A DNA stretch of 20,528 nucleotides, from the IMG/VR virus record IMGVR_UViG_3300046167_000028, positions 1-20,528 of that record, one strand, 5' to 3'. This DNA is from a virus. A program made the translations under genes and the position numbers. How positions within the stretch are numbered: position 1 is the stretch's first letter; each line of letters begins with the position of its first letter. Shown here in pieces: positions 5,823 through 14,061 of the stretch. Under the pieces are notes generated by a model that saw nothing but the letters and a program-made list of their open reading frames with translations, made no database searches and was not told the origin of the DNA.

Positions 5823-7693
5823 TGGACGCATATCAACAGTACATACACAAGTCACGCTACGCACGTTACCTACCAGAGGAGCAGCGCCGTGAGACTTGGG
5901 AAGAAACAATTGACCGTTACTTAAGCTTCTGGATTGAGAAGGGTAAGCTAACACTAGAGCAGGCTAACGGCATCTTTGCAGACATTCATGACATGGGTGT
6001 TATGCCTAGCATGAGAGCGTTGATGACCGCTGGTGACGCTCTTGACCGTGACAACGTAGCTGGCTTTAACTGTAGCTACCTACCTATTGACCACCCTAAA
6101 GCGTTCGATGAGATGATGTACGTACTTATGTGCGGTACAGGCGTAGGCTACTCTGTTGAACGTCAATACGTATCTAAACTACCAGAAGTAGCGGAGGAAT
6201 TTCATGATACCGATTCAGTTATACACGTCGCCGACAGCAAAATTGGATGGGCTAAAGCTTACAGGGAACTTGTTAGCTTGCTCTATTCAGGCCAACTTCC
6301 AAAATGGGACGTGTCTGGAGTACGACCTGCAGGGGCAACCCTTAAGACCTTCGGAGGTAGAGCATCTGGTCCAGAGCCTCTTGTCGATCTGTTCAACTTC
6401 ACAGTCAGCGTCTTTCGGGAGGCTGCTGGACGTAAACTTAGCTCCATCGAATGTCATGATTTGTGCTGTAAGATTGCACAGATCGTCGTCGTCGGCGGTG
6501 TACGCAGGTCCGCTCTCATCAGTCTGTCTAACCTCACTGACGATAGACTCCGACGATGCAAGTCAGGCCAGTGGTGGCAGGATAATCCTCAACGGGGACT
6601 AGCCAACAACAGCGCATGTTATACTGAAAAGCCAGACTTTGAGGCATTCCTAAATGAGTGGAAAAGTTTATACGAGTCCCGATCAGGAGAGCGAGGTATG
6701 TTCTCTAGAGTCGCAAGTCAAAAGCAAGCTGCAAAGAACGAGCGACGAGATGCTACCTATGATTTTGGAACTAATCCATGTAGCGAGATTATCCTACGAC
6801 CAAACCAGTTCTGCAATCTATCGGAAGTTGTTGTCAGGGCAACCGATACGCTCTCAGACTTGCAACGAAAAGTACGTACTGCGGCTATCCTTGGAACTTT
6901 ACAGGCTACCTTGACAGACTTTCGCTACCTTCGTAAGGTATGGCAGAAGAACACTGAAGAGGAAGCGTTACTAGGCGTTAGCTTGACAGGCATCATGGAT
7001 CACCCCATGTTGTCAGGGAGAGAAGATCGTGAGAAACTTAAGACGTGGCTTAATACCCTCAAGGAAGAAGCGATTAACACTAATAAGGAATGGGCTACTA
7101 AGCTTGGTATTAATATTAGCACTGCCATCACTGCTGTTAAACCTTCCGGTACTGTTAGTCAGTTGGTTGATTCTGCTTCTGGCATCCACCCTAGATACTC
7201 AGATCAATACATTAGACGAGTTAGAGCAGACTCAAGAGACCCCCTCTGCCAAGTCCTAGAAGCTGCAGGAATCCCTGTAGAGGACGATGTAATGTCACCT
7301 AGTACCAAGGTATTCAGCTTCCCTATAAAGTCTCCTGACGGGGCTGTAGTGGCCTCTGAGATGGGTGCTATGGAACAGTTAGAACTATGGGAGATTTATC
7401 AGGACTACTGGTGTGAACACAAACCGTCAATGACTTGTTACTATCGTGACGATGAGTTTCTTGAGGTAGGTCAGTGGTTGTATAACAAGTTCGACAAGAT
7501 CAGTGGTATATCATTCTTGCCTTACTCAGAGCATACCTATCAACAAGCACCTTATGAGCCTATTGATTTAGAGACTTATGAGAAGTTGAAGGAAGAGTTT
7601 CCAGAGACTATTGAGTGGAACATCTCTGAAAACTCTGACATGACTGAAGGGTCACAGACGTTAGCCTGTACTGGTAACAACTGCGAGATTTAG
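5822..7693 (+). CDS. nrdJ: Class II (B12-dependent) monomeric ribonucleotide reductase
   Basis: A 623-residue adenosylcobalamin-dependent reductase that turns ribonucleotides into deoxyribonucleotides. It follows the Lactobacillus leichmannii RTPR pattern. The disulfide pair is C84 (NCSYLP) and C331, 11 residues after the radical cysteine, as in C408/C419. The active site is N318, C320 and E322 in NPCSEI. The C-terminal CTGNNCEI holds C616 and C621 with the same x4 spacing as RTPR C731/C736. KPSGTVSQLVDSASGIHPR (440-458) is a phosphate-binding stretch. It is somewhat shorter than RTPR (739). No class I small subunit is seen. It is the last gene of the operon and is followed at once by a hairpin terminator. 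Confidence 0.93.
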   Translation: MDAYQQYIHKSRYARYLPEEQRRETWEETIDRYLSFWIEKGKLTLEQANGIFADIHDMGVMPSMRALMTAGDALDRDNVAGFNCSYLPIDHPKAFDEMMYVLMCGTGVGYSVERQYVSKLPEVAEEFHDTDSVIHVADSKIGWAKAYRELVSLLYSGQLPKWDVSGVRPAGATLKTFGGRASGPEPLVDLFNFTVSVFREAAGRKLSSIECHDLCCKIAQIVVVGGVRRSALISLSNLTDDRLRRCKSGQWWQDNPQRGLANNSACYTEKPDFEAFLNEWKSLYESRSGERGMFSRVASQKQAAKNERRDATYDFGTNPCSEIILRPNQFCNLSEVVVRATDTLSDLQRKVRTAAILGTLQATLTDFRYLRKVWQKNTEEEALLGVSLTGIMDHPMLSGREDREKLKTWLNTLKEEAINTNKEWATKLGINISTAITAVKPSGTVSQLVDSASGIHPRYSDQYIRRVRADSRDPLCQVLEAAGIPVEDDVMSPSTKVFSFPIKSPDGAVVASEMGAMEQLELWEIYQDYWCEHKPSMTCYYRDDEFLEVGQWLYNKFDKISGISFLPYSEHTYQQAPYEPIDLETYEKLKEEFPETIEWNISENSDMTEGSQTLACTGNNCEI

Positions 7694-7694
7694 T

Positions 7695-9305
7695 TTATGG
7701 GGCTTCGGCCCCTTCTTTATTAGTTTCAGCCAACATTTGTGCTAGCATAACCTTATCAGCACGTAGGGTTGCCATGGTATCTGCAGTTACGTTAGTACCT
7801 TGTATCATACGGTCAGTGGCTTTAATTAAGTCTCTTATAATAGCCTCTCGCCTTCTTTTACGACCTAAACGAGCTATACCGACTAATCCGGTGCCTGCTC
7901 CAATAGCCGCCGCAACTGCAGGCATGCCCCCTAAGGCAGCAGAACCAGCAGCAGCAGTAGCACCTAGAGCCAATGGCGTAGTAGGAAAACGAAGACCAGA
8001 AAAGTCTTCGATACCTTTCACCGTTCGTCCCAACATGCTCTGGTTTATGGCTTTACCTGCTTTAACATCTAATAGGTTCTTAGCCCTAAATAACATAGAC
8101 ATACCGTTAATTAAACGATAGGCTTCGTCATCAGGCATTAACTTAAGGAATGCTTGGTTCAGCTCGTCTCTTACGTACTTACCTGCTACTTCTTTTGCGC
8201 TTGCCAAGTCAGGATTCTCAAGACCTGCTGAAGGTTTTTTGCGGAAGATCTGCTTGTCCAACTGTCGGCGTACCTCAAGAATATCTCTGGCAGTAATCTT
8301 ACCGCCTTCGGAAGCTTTGTCGTTCAGTCTTTTGATAGCAGTGTCAATTAACAGGTCTACTTTTCTCTGTGCGTCAGGCATCAACTCAACGTAGTCATCA
8401 AGATCATGGAAGCCTGTCTTAAGTTCTTCCAAAGTACTAGACAGGTCAGCTACGTTGGTATTAGGGTTCTTAGACCGGTTGATGTATGATTGCAAGTCTG
8501 CTTCATGTTTTGCTAGTTGACCGTCTACAACCTTAGCGTTTACAGCAGGGTTTCGGTCACCTTTGTACTCAGGAAGTTTTGCCAAGTAGTCAATCACGTT
8601 GTCTTCGGAAGGTGAAGGCACGTACACGTTACGGTTCATCATTCCAGTAGGCTCCACAGTTCCCGGAGCTTTGACGTAGTCTTCAGGTAGCAAACTATCT
8701 GCTACTGCCTTACGTTCTTCCTCTAGGACAGCCCGTGTGGCTCTTTCTGAGGCCGTACGTACTGAAGCACTGGGTCTTGGGATAGACGGGAGTAGTGCCA
8801 TCTTAGGCCCAACACCAGCAATGTTAAGAAGAGCTTCAGCAGTAGTAGCCTCCTCTGGGTATGCCTGTGCTAACTCACCGACCTTTTCCATTCCACGCTG
8901 AAGCATAGAACCTTCGTACGCCTCTGAGACACCACGTTGAACAGCTTCAGGAGTGTACCTACGGTAGGCTTCTCCTGCTACTTCTCCTAACGTCTCTCCA
9001 GCAGCCCCAACACCAGCGGCAAGCGTAGTGCCTACCCTGAACTTACCGGGCAGTCTTTCAACATCCCCAGCAAGAGTACTTCTGTAACGCTCACGGGTCT
9101 CCGCAAATCGCTCTGGTGTTTCTGCAATCATTTCTCGCATACTCTCAGGTTCACGAGGGCGTGGAGGGGTTACAGTAAATGTTTCTCCCTCAACAATACC
9201 AATAACTTCTCCTGTCTCTTTGTTAGTGGCAGTCTTGAGCGGCAACCATTGTTCACCGTCCCAGTATATTTTCTGTCCTGTCTGTGGATTAGTCGCTGTC
9301 TTCAT
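7695..9305 (-). CDS. Probable internal virion / DNA-ejection protein (536 aa)
   Basis: Not assigned to a named family. The N-terminus carries two copies of a short unit, KTATNPQTGQ (2-11) and KTATNKETGE (24-33), around a YWDGEQWLPL stretch; I recall comparable N-termini in structural proteins of marine podoviruses. The middle is helical and charged. A Gly/Ala-rich hydrophobic segment lies at about 443-478 and is followed by RKRRR, which could insert into a membrane. It is the last gene of the virion block, after two other Ala/Gln-rich proteins, the place where short-tailed phages often keep ejection proteins. The start follows the upstream stop by 3 bases. Its last codons (GAEAP) form the hairpin that terminates the opposing operon. 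Confidence 0.7.
   Translation of the reverse strand: MKTATNPQTGQKIYWDGEQWLPLKTATNKETGEVIGIVEGETFTVTPPRPREPESMREMIAETPERFAETRERYRSTLAGDVERLPGKFRVGTTLAAGVGAAGETLGEVAGEAYRRYTPEAVQRGVSEAYEGSMLQRGMEKVGELAQAYPEEATTAEALLNIAGVGPKMALLPSIPRPSASVRTASERATRAVLEEERKAVADSLLPEDYVKAPGTVEPTGMMNRNVYVPSPSEDNVIDYLAKLPEYKGDRNPAVNAKVVDGQLAKHEADLQSYINRSKNPNTNVADLSSTLEELKTGFHDLDDYVELMPDAQRKVDLLIDTAIKRLNDKASEGGKITARDILEVRRQLDKQIFRKKPSAGLENPDLASAKEVAGKYVRDELNQAFLKLMPDDEAYRLINGMSMLFRAKNLLDVKAGKAINQSMLGRTVKGIEDFSGLRFPTTPLALGATAAAGSAALGGMPAVAAAIGAGTGLVGIARLGRKRRREAIIRDLIKATDRMIQGTNVTADTMATLRADKVMLAQMLAETNKEGAEAP
7699..7720 (+). terminator. Intrinsic terminator of the replication operon
   Basis: GGGGC (7699-7703), TTCG loop and GCCCC (7708-7712) form a 5-bp GC stem with a stable C(UUCG)G tetraloop, followed by TTCTTTAT. 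It begins 5 bases after the reductase stop. The 3' side on the plus strand is U-rich. The opposite side is not, so it is best read as a plus-strand terminator. It lies inside the last codons of the convergent minus-strand gene. Confidence 0.8.
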
Positions 9306-9308
9306 GTC

Positions 9309-10565
9309 TTAGTCCAATTCAAAACCTTCGGGAAGTTCTGCTTCTGGTGCTTCTGGCTCCTCTGGCATGGTTATGCTTGGGAAGCTAGTCATATTTTGTT
9401 CGCCTACACGTTTTGCAGTAGCAGTTCTAACCTTGTTAAAGTTATTCACAGTCTCAACCATAGAACGTCTGCGGATCTTCAACAAGTTAAACAGGGCTTC
9501 CTGCTGTGTGGTAATGTCAGCAGCAGCAATTAACTTAGCGTACTCTCTATCCGCATCTGACAAGCCCGTGCCTGAACCAAAGTCTTTAATCTGGTCAGCA
9601 ACAATCTTACCTGCTTCAGACACAAACTCCTGAGCATTTGTAACATTAGGGTCATAAGGCAAACCAATAAGCTCACCAAAGCGTCTAAGGTTTAACTCTG
9701 TCTCAGCCAAAAGGCCCGTAGGCATACCGCCTTCTAAACGTGCAGTCTGTCTGTCGATCAACTCAATCATGTCACGAGCATCTTGAGCCTTGGTGTTAAA
9801 CTCAACAAAACTCTTGACATTGGCTTCTGCCATTGCTCTTGCACCTACTTCTTGACCTTTGTCAACAACTTCTTGAACCTGTGGAGCCTTACGAACCAAC
9901 CCTAGCTCACTGGCCTTGACATATGTGTTAGTCTGGTCATTGTAGACTAAACCAAAGTCGTTGACGTTGACGGCCTGAATTTTACCCTCTGAGTCCTGCC
10001 AAGCCTCTAGCTTACCAGTCCGTCCCTTCAACAGGTCGTCTGCTTCTTCAGCCGAAAGAGTACCCATAGCAGTAATCTGAGGAGCAGTAAACCCAGCCAT
10101 TCTTAATCTTGCTTTGATAACTTGAGGATTGTCTAAAGGTAGTTGCTCAATCTGAAACTCTCGTACGTCCTTGCTGATAGCACGTAGTTCGTCCATGTCC
10201 GTAGTAGACCGTGCAGTCGCTGCTTGGTCCGTAAGGCCTGCTGCTTCTGCTGCTACTGCTACTTGCTCTTGAAAAGCGCTTAGTTGGGTTTGTGCTGCGG
10301 CCTGCGCTTGTAGTTTACGTGCCGCTTCTTCGTACTTTACAGCATTAGGAATGTCACCCTGCTGTCGGTAAAACTGAGCTAACTGAAGCAACCCTTCGGG
10401 CGAGCTAGTGTCAATTTGAGACAGTTGTTGTTTTTCTTGTTGCTGCTGTTGCTGCAAAGCCCTCATCTGAGGAGCTTGACCAATACCACGCGCAGCAGTA
10501 AACAAACCCTCTTGATAAGAAGGTTGTAGCATGCTCTGTAAAAATGCTTGTGAAAACTTAGCCAT
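9309..10565 (-). CDS. Probable internal virion protein (418 aa)
   Basis: A helical, Gln/Ala-rich protein. It has a short N-terminal segment ending in ARGIGQAP (to residue 32), a glutamine run (38-43), long charged helices, and near the C-terminus DFGSGTGLSDADREYAKLI (about 328-346), a block I associate with internal or ejection proteins of podoviruses. It ends in a Pro/Glu-rich acidic tail (PEEPEAPEAELPEGFELD). No enzymatic motif is visible. It lies between two proteins of similar bias, and all three are spaced by 2-3 bases or overlap, so they are probably made and packaged together. The structural role is inferred. Confidence 0.7.
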   Translation of the reverse strand: MAKFSQAFLQSMLQPSYQEGLFTAARGIGQAPQMRALQQQQQQEKQQLSQIDTSSPEGLLQLAQFYRQQGDIPNAVKYEEAARKLQAQAAAQTQLSAFQEQVAVAAEAAGLTDQAATARSTTDMDELRAISKDVREFQIEQLPLDNPQVIKARLRMAGFTAPQITAMGTLSAEEADDLLKGRTGKLEAWQDSEGKIQAVNVNDFGLVYNDQTNTYVKASELGLVRKAPQVQEVVDKGQEVGARAMAEANVKSFVEFNTKAQDARDMIELIDRQTARLEGGMPTGLLAETELNLRRFGELIGLPYDPNVTNAQEFVSEAGKIVADQIKDFGSGTGLSDADREYAKLIAAADITTQQEALFNLLKIRRRSMVETVNNFNKVRTATAKRVGEQNMTSFPSITMPEEPEAPEAELPEGFELD

Positions 10566-10567
10566 GA

Positions 10568-11650
10568 TTAACCCCCGAATAGACCGCTAAACAAGCCACC
10601 AAGAGCGCCGCCGATTGATTCGACACCACTTCCAATACCTGTAAGAACATCACCAACATCACCAAAGCCGCCGGGACTAAGAACAGTGCCAGACTTAGTA
10701 ACCTGCGGTGTTAACAAACCAGCAAGTACGTTAGACCCTATACCGCCTAGAAGGTTAGCTCGTGCTTGCTCTGCCAACAATTTAGACTCCAGACCAGACA
10801 TTGCAGTTTCACCAAAGAGTCCTGTACCGTACAACTGAGCCTGTTGCTGTAGCTCTGCCATGCGCTGTGCTGGCTGTGTGGCTGCCAACAACTGTGCCTG
10901 CGGTATATAACCAGCACCAAGGAACTGTTGTCCTAGTCCTGCTTGTTGCATTTGCTCTGCCTGAGCCTGCTGCATAGCGCCTAGCATAGATCGTGTACGT
11001 GCTTCTTCTTGAGCAGTCGCCATTGCTAGTTGCTCAGGAGTAGCACCACCGTATGCTGCTGAGGACGTACCTAACCGGCCCTGTGCAGCTAGACGTTCTT
11101 CTAACGCAAGACGTTGACGCTCCTCTTCAGGACGCTGCGCTGCTCGCATACGCTCAAAGATAGCTTGCTCACGATCTACAGTAGGTTGTACTGCCTGACC
11201 AAAGAACTGACCTGCACCGCCTAGTAGCTGTTGTTGCAATGCTTGTTCTTCAGGAGCTAAACCCATTGTTGTTTCAACAGCGCCTGTTGGTGTAACACGA
11301 GTACCTAGTTGACCCCCTGTAGCAGTAGTAACAGTAAACGGTCTAAACTGTGACTCTGCTTGACCACGTTCAGCTAACGCTAAAGCCTCACGTTGAGCCT
11401 CACGACCTACATCACTAAGACGGTTGTAGGCTTCGCCTGTCAGTAACGTACCAGCAATGCCCGGCAGAGCAGGAGAGATGGCTGAACCTATATCTTTAAT
11501 TCCACCAAAAAGATCGCTAAAGAAACCTCCACCGGCAGTGGCTGTTGAAGTATCTACACCTAACCCTTGCAATGTTGAACCAATTGTTGCAACATCCTGC
11601 ATAGGATTAAATGTGCCGTAGTTAGTAATTGATGGATCCATAAGAGCCAT
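10568..11650 (-). CDS. Probable virion / DNA-transfer protein with Gly-Phe ends (360 aa)
   Basis: A Gln/Ala/Gly-rich protein. Both termini carry a similar glycine-phenylalanine unit, GGFFSDLFGG (41-50) and GGLFSGLFGG (351-360), flanking a central helical region (EERQRLALEERLAAQGRLG, then many QQA segments). This composition is common in DNA-transfer or tail-associated proteins of short-tailed marine phages, but I cannot name the family. The start is fixed by a TAATG overlap with the upstream 77-residue gene. An internal ATG three codons later is possible. Membrane activity of the ends is only a guess. Confidence 0.7.
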   Translation of the reverse strand: MALMDPSITNYGTFNPMQDVATIGSTLQGLGVDTSTATAGGGFFSDLFGGIKDIGSAISPALPGIAGTLLTGEAYNRLSDVGREAQREALALAERGQAESQFRPFTVTTATGGQLGTRVTPTGAVETTMGLAPEEQALQQQLLGGAGQFFGQAVQPTVDREQAIFERMRAAQRPEEERQRLALEERLAAQGRLGTSSAAYGGATPEQLAMATAQEEARTRSMLGAMQQAQAEQMQQAGLGQQFLGAGYIPQAQLLAATQPAQRMAELQQQAQLYGTGLFGETAMSGLESKLLAEQARANLLGGIGSNVLAGLLTPQVTKSGTVLSPGGFGDVGDVLTGIGSGVESIGGALGGLFSGLFGG

Positions 11651-11883
11651 TAGTACGTACCTCCGTCAATTGTTCCTGTAGACAACGTACCTGTAAAAGT
11701 CAATGCAGGAATTGTCACTGTGCCTGTAAACGTAGGGGAAGCAATGTCCGCCTTCGTAGCGATAGCTGTAGATATGGCGTCAAACTCTGTTTCAAACTCA
11801 GCGCCCTTAATGATTTTACCGCTGTCTCCGGAAGGTAGACTGTCTTTAGCGGCAAAGTCAGTGGTCTTTGTATAGTTACTCAT
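11650..11883 (-). CDS. Small fibre-head-like protein (77 aa)
   Basis: The sequence looks like the virion-anchoring start of a tail fibre: FETEFDAISTAIATKADIASP (about 29-49) followed by PTFTGTVTIPALTFTG-type short repeats. In many marine phages such a segment leads into a long fibre, but here the protein stops after TIDGGTY. It overlaps the gp10-like gene (ATGA) and the next gene (TAATG), so it is a regular member of the operon and not a broken remnant by position. It may be an adaptor or cap at the tail tip, or a shortened fibre. Gene call secure; role inferred. Confidence 0.75.
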   Translation of the reverse strand: MSNYTKTTDFAAKDSLPSGDSGKIIKGAEFETEFDAISTAIATKADIASPTFTGTVTIPALTFTGTLSTGTIDGGTY

Positions 11884-13406
11884 AGTACTTTACCCATTAG
11901 TGCTAATACGTTAATCTCTTGGAGAGACAAACCTGAACCGTCTATGTCTGCTTCCAACCCAATTGTTATAACTCCACCGCCTCCGGTAGTGTTTATGCCA
12001 CGGCGTGACGTAAGATCACCACCTGTAAATTCTGCTGTACTGTTGTACTCACTCTCATTAAAGTAGCCTGTAACTTGATTACCTACAGTAAACTCTGCCG
12101 TTTGAAAGAACGTACCAAAATCGTAAGCCCACTTAAGAAACATAATAGCACTGTTAGCACCAACAATAGTAGGACGTAGCTTCTTAAGTATCTTTAGTCT
12201 TGATGGGTCGCCAAAGGTTAGACCGGGACTGTAGTACTTGAAACGATATTTACTACCGTTGTCTCTGTAGCCGCTGTACTCACCTATACCTTCACCGTTA
12301 CCAATCAACAATGTGCCGTCATCTTTCCTACCATAAGCAGTAAAGCCTGTACCGGGCCAACGTGTTACACGGTATGCACCGTTTTCTAGTGTTCCTCGAA
12401 CGTCGAAGCAAAAGGTCGTGTCTTGAGCAGTGAAAGTTAACAAGTAAAAACCTTCTTCTGGGCTGTACACAGAGCGATAAAACTCAGTCTCGTTCTGCAG
12501 CAGACCAATAATGTCTTTAGAAATAGTGCTTGACAAACTTGTAATAGGCATTGACTTTTCTTGTATAGTCCTACCAAAGCTTTTGAGTCCAGTGTGTGAT
12601 AAGAACAACACGTCTGTACCAGTGTACTGCACTGTGTCACGAGCAACACAACCTACGCCTGCTACGGTGTCTGCAAGTGACATTGTTGCTGGAGCTTCAG
12701 CGCCTTGGTACACAACAATGCTGTGCTTACCAAAGATAATCAACAGTCCGTTATGTGCAGCCAGCGCAACAATCTCGTCATACCCGTCAGGCCACACCTT
12801 AGACAAATTAATAGAGCCGCTAGTACCACCAGACCAGTCATGTCCAATTAACAAGTCAGACCAATAAACAGTAGACTTGTCGTTGTTTACGTCTGCTGTC
12901 CAGAGGCGTCCATAAGCCGCTAACACCTCGTTACCGTACATAGCACTAGTAACACCCGCTGCGCCAGAAACACTGCTCAGGGTCACTACAGAGCCTCCTA
13001 CAGCGTCATAGACTAACGGCTCATTACTGCGCTGAAAAAAGTAAATCTTATCGTTGAAGTTTACCATCTTCCAGTTGTCTTGAGTAATCGTAACTGATAC
13101 AGGTGTTTCATCAACAAGTGTTGTAGTACCGCTAAGTATTTTGTTGTTACCTACAGAAAATACTTTGGTGTTGCCAGCGTTGTCTTCAAACTCTTTAATT
13201 GCTCTGATCTTTGCAGAGCCTAGTTCAGTCTTGTCTGTTGTGATAACACTGTAACCCTTACGTGACGCAATACGACCACGCTTGTCAATCACTGCGTTGT
13301 CAGCAATGTCAGCAAACGAAGGGTCTTGTGCCAAAGGAGAATCTTCTGTATTGATTCCTTTGAAGGCTGGTGCAACAAGATTAATACTTTGTAATTGTTG
13401 AGCCAT
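11880..13406 (-). CDS. Tail hub / DNA-stabilisation protein (P22 gp10-like)
   Basis: A 508-residue protein with the N-terminal pattern typical of this group: APAFKGINTEDSPLAQDPSF, then ADNAVIDKRGRIASRKGY. A beta-rich body follows with repeated short strands (VFSVGNNKILSG, WKMVNFNDKIYFFQRSN) that suggest a propeller-like fold. P22 gp10 (472 residues) closes the portal channel after packaging and forms the tail hub. It lies directly downstream of the gp4-like gene, the same order as in P22-like tail machines. Its ribosome site (GAGGT) overlaps the upstream stop codon. Confidence 0.75.
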   Translation of the reverse strand: MAQQLQSINLVAPAFKGINTEDSPLAQDPSFADIADNAVIDKRGRIASRKGYSVITTDKTELGSAKIRAIKEFEDNAGNTKVFSVGNNKILSGTTTLVDETPVSVTITQDNWKMVNFNDKIYFFQRSNEPLVYDAVGGSVVTLSSVSGAAGVTSAMYGNEVLAAYGRLWTADVNNDKSTVYWSDLLIGHDWSGGTSGSINLSKVWPDGYDEIVALAAHNGLLIIFGKHSIVVYQGAEAPATMSLADTVAGVGCVARDTVQYTGTDVLFLSHTGLKSFGRTIQEKSMPITSLSSTISKDIIGLLQNETEFYRSVYSPEEGFYLLTFTAQDTTFCFDVRGTLENGAYRVTRWPGTGFTAYGRKDDGTLLIGNGEGIGEYSGYRDNGSKYRFKYYSPGLTFGDPSRLKILKKLRPTIVGANSAIMFLKWAYDFGTFFQTAEFTVGNQVTGYFNESEYNSTAEFTGGDLTSRRGINTTGGGGVITIGLEADIDGSGLSLQEINVLALMGKVL

Positions 13407-13413
13407 AGCTACC

Positions 13414-14061
13414 TCACGGCGTGTAGAAGACTACTTCTTCTGGATGCTTCTGAGCGTCTAGTGCAATAGCATCAGACAAATACTGGTTAGCAATGTTGAA
13501 GTACTCAGGAGCAGACGTGCCACCTGTCTCACCACGCTCACGAGCCAACAAAGCAATAGCTAAGTGGATGATAGGCATAGTAGGTACTAACGTCTCATCA
13601 CTGTCAGCAGATAAATCTACATCACGTTTGACACAGTTAAACCTAATTGTGTAAGCTTTATCAGGCGTTGGGTAAATATCAATTTGCGTATCGCCGTTAT
13701 TGTCAACACCATTATACGTGTAGTACGTTGGAGCGCCTGTACGTGGTTGTGAAATTAAATAAGCCTCATCAAAAAACGTAGCTGTCTTATACTCCATAAA
13801 TAAATTAGCAGTATCGTTAAGTACATTAAGTGCTTTGATTCTGTTTTGGCTACCTGTAAGTACATAGTTAAAAATATCTTGAGTAGTAGTAATCGTCAAG
13901 GTAGTCCGAAGTGCTGACCAATCCCAAGAATCTTCTACGATGCGCTTTGCATCATTAACAAAGTCACCTACCATCTTTGCATAGGTACTGCCTTGTACAG
14001 ACGACACTTCTTCTTCACGAAGACGGCGCAGTACGTTGTTAACTAAGTTAAGGTATGTCAT
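13414..14061 (-). CDS. Head-tail adaptor / tail tubular protein (P22 gp4 / T7 gp11-like)
   Basis: A 215-residue protein that starts with a helix MTYLNLVNNVLRRLREEEV, then VGDFVNDAKRIVEDSWDWSALR and later a strand-rich region with DNNGDTQIDIYPTPDKAYTIRF. These blocks are characteristic of adaptor proteins that dock on the portal ring in short-tailed phages. The gp10-like gene follows after 7 bases. The start codon overlaps the stop of the collagen-like gene (ATGA). No peptidoglycan hydrolase motif, as found in P22 gp4, is evident. Confidence 0.78.
   Translation of the reverse strand: MTYLNLVNNVLRRLREEEVSSVQGSTYAKMVGDFVNDAKRIVEDSWDWSALRTTLTITTTQDIFNYVLTGSQNRIKALNVLNDTANLFMEYKTATFFDEAYLISQPRTGAPTYYTYNGVDNNGDTQIDIYPTPDKAYTIRFNCVKRDVDLSADSDETLVPTMPIIHLAIALLARERGETGGTSAPEYFNIANQYLSDAIALDAQKHPEEVVFYTP

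Noticed and set aside
7774-8121. 115-codon plus-strand ORF opposite the 536-aa virion protein
   Set aside because: Downstream of the terminator, antisense to a conserved-looking Gly/Ala segment, with Ala/Pro-rich shadow composition.
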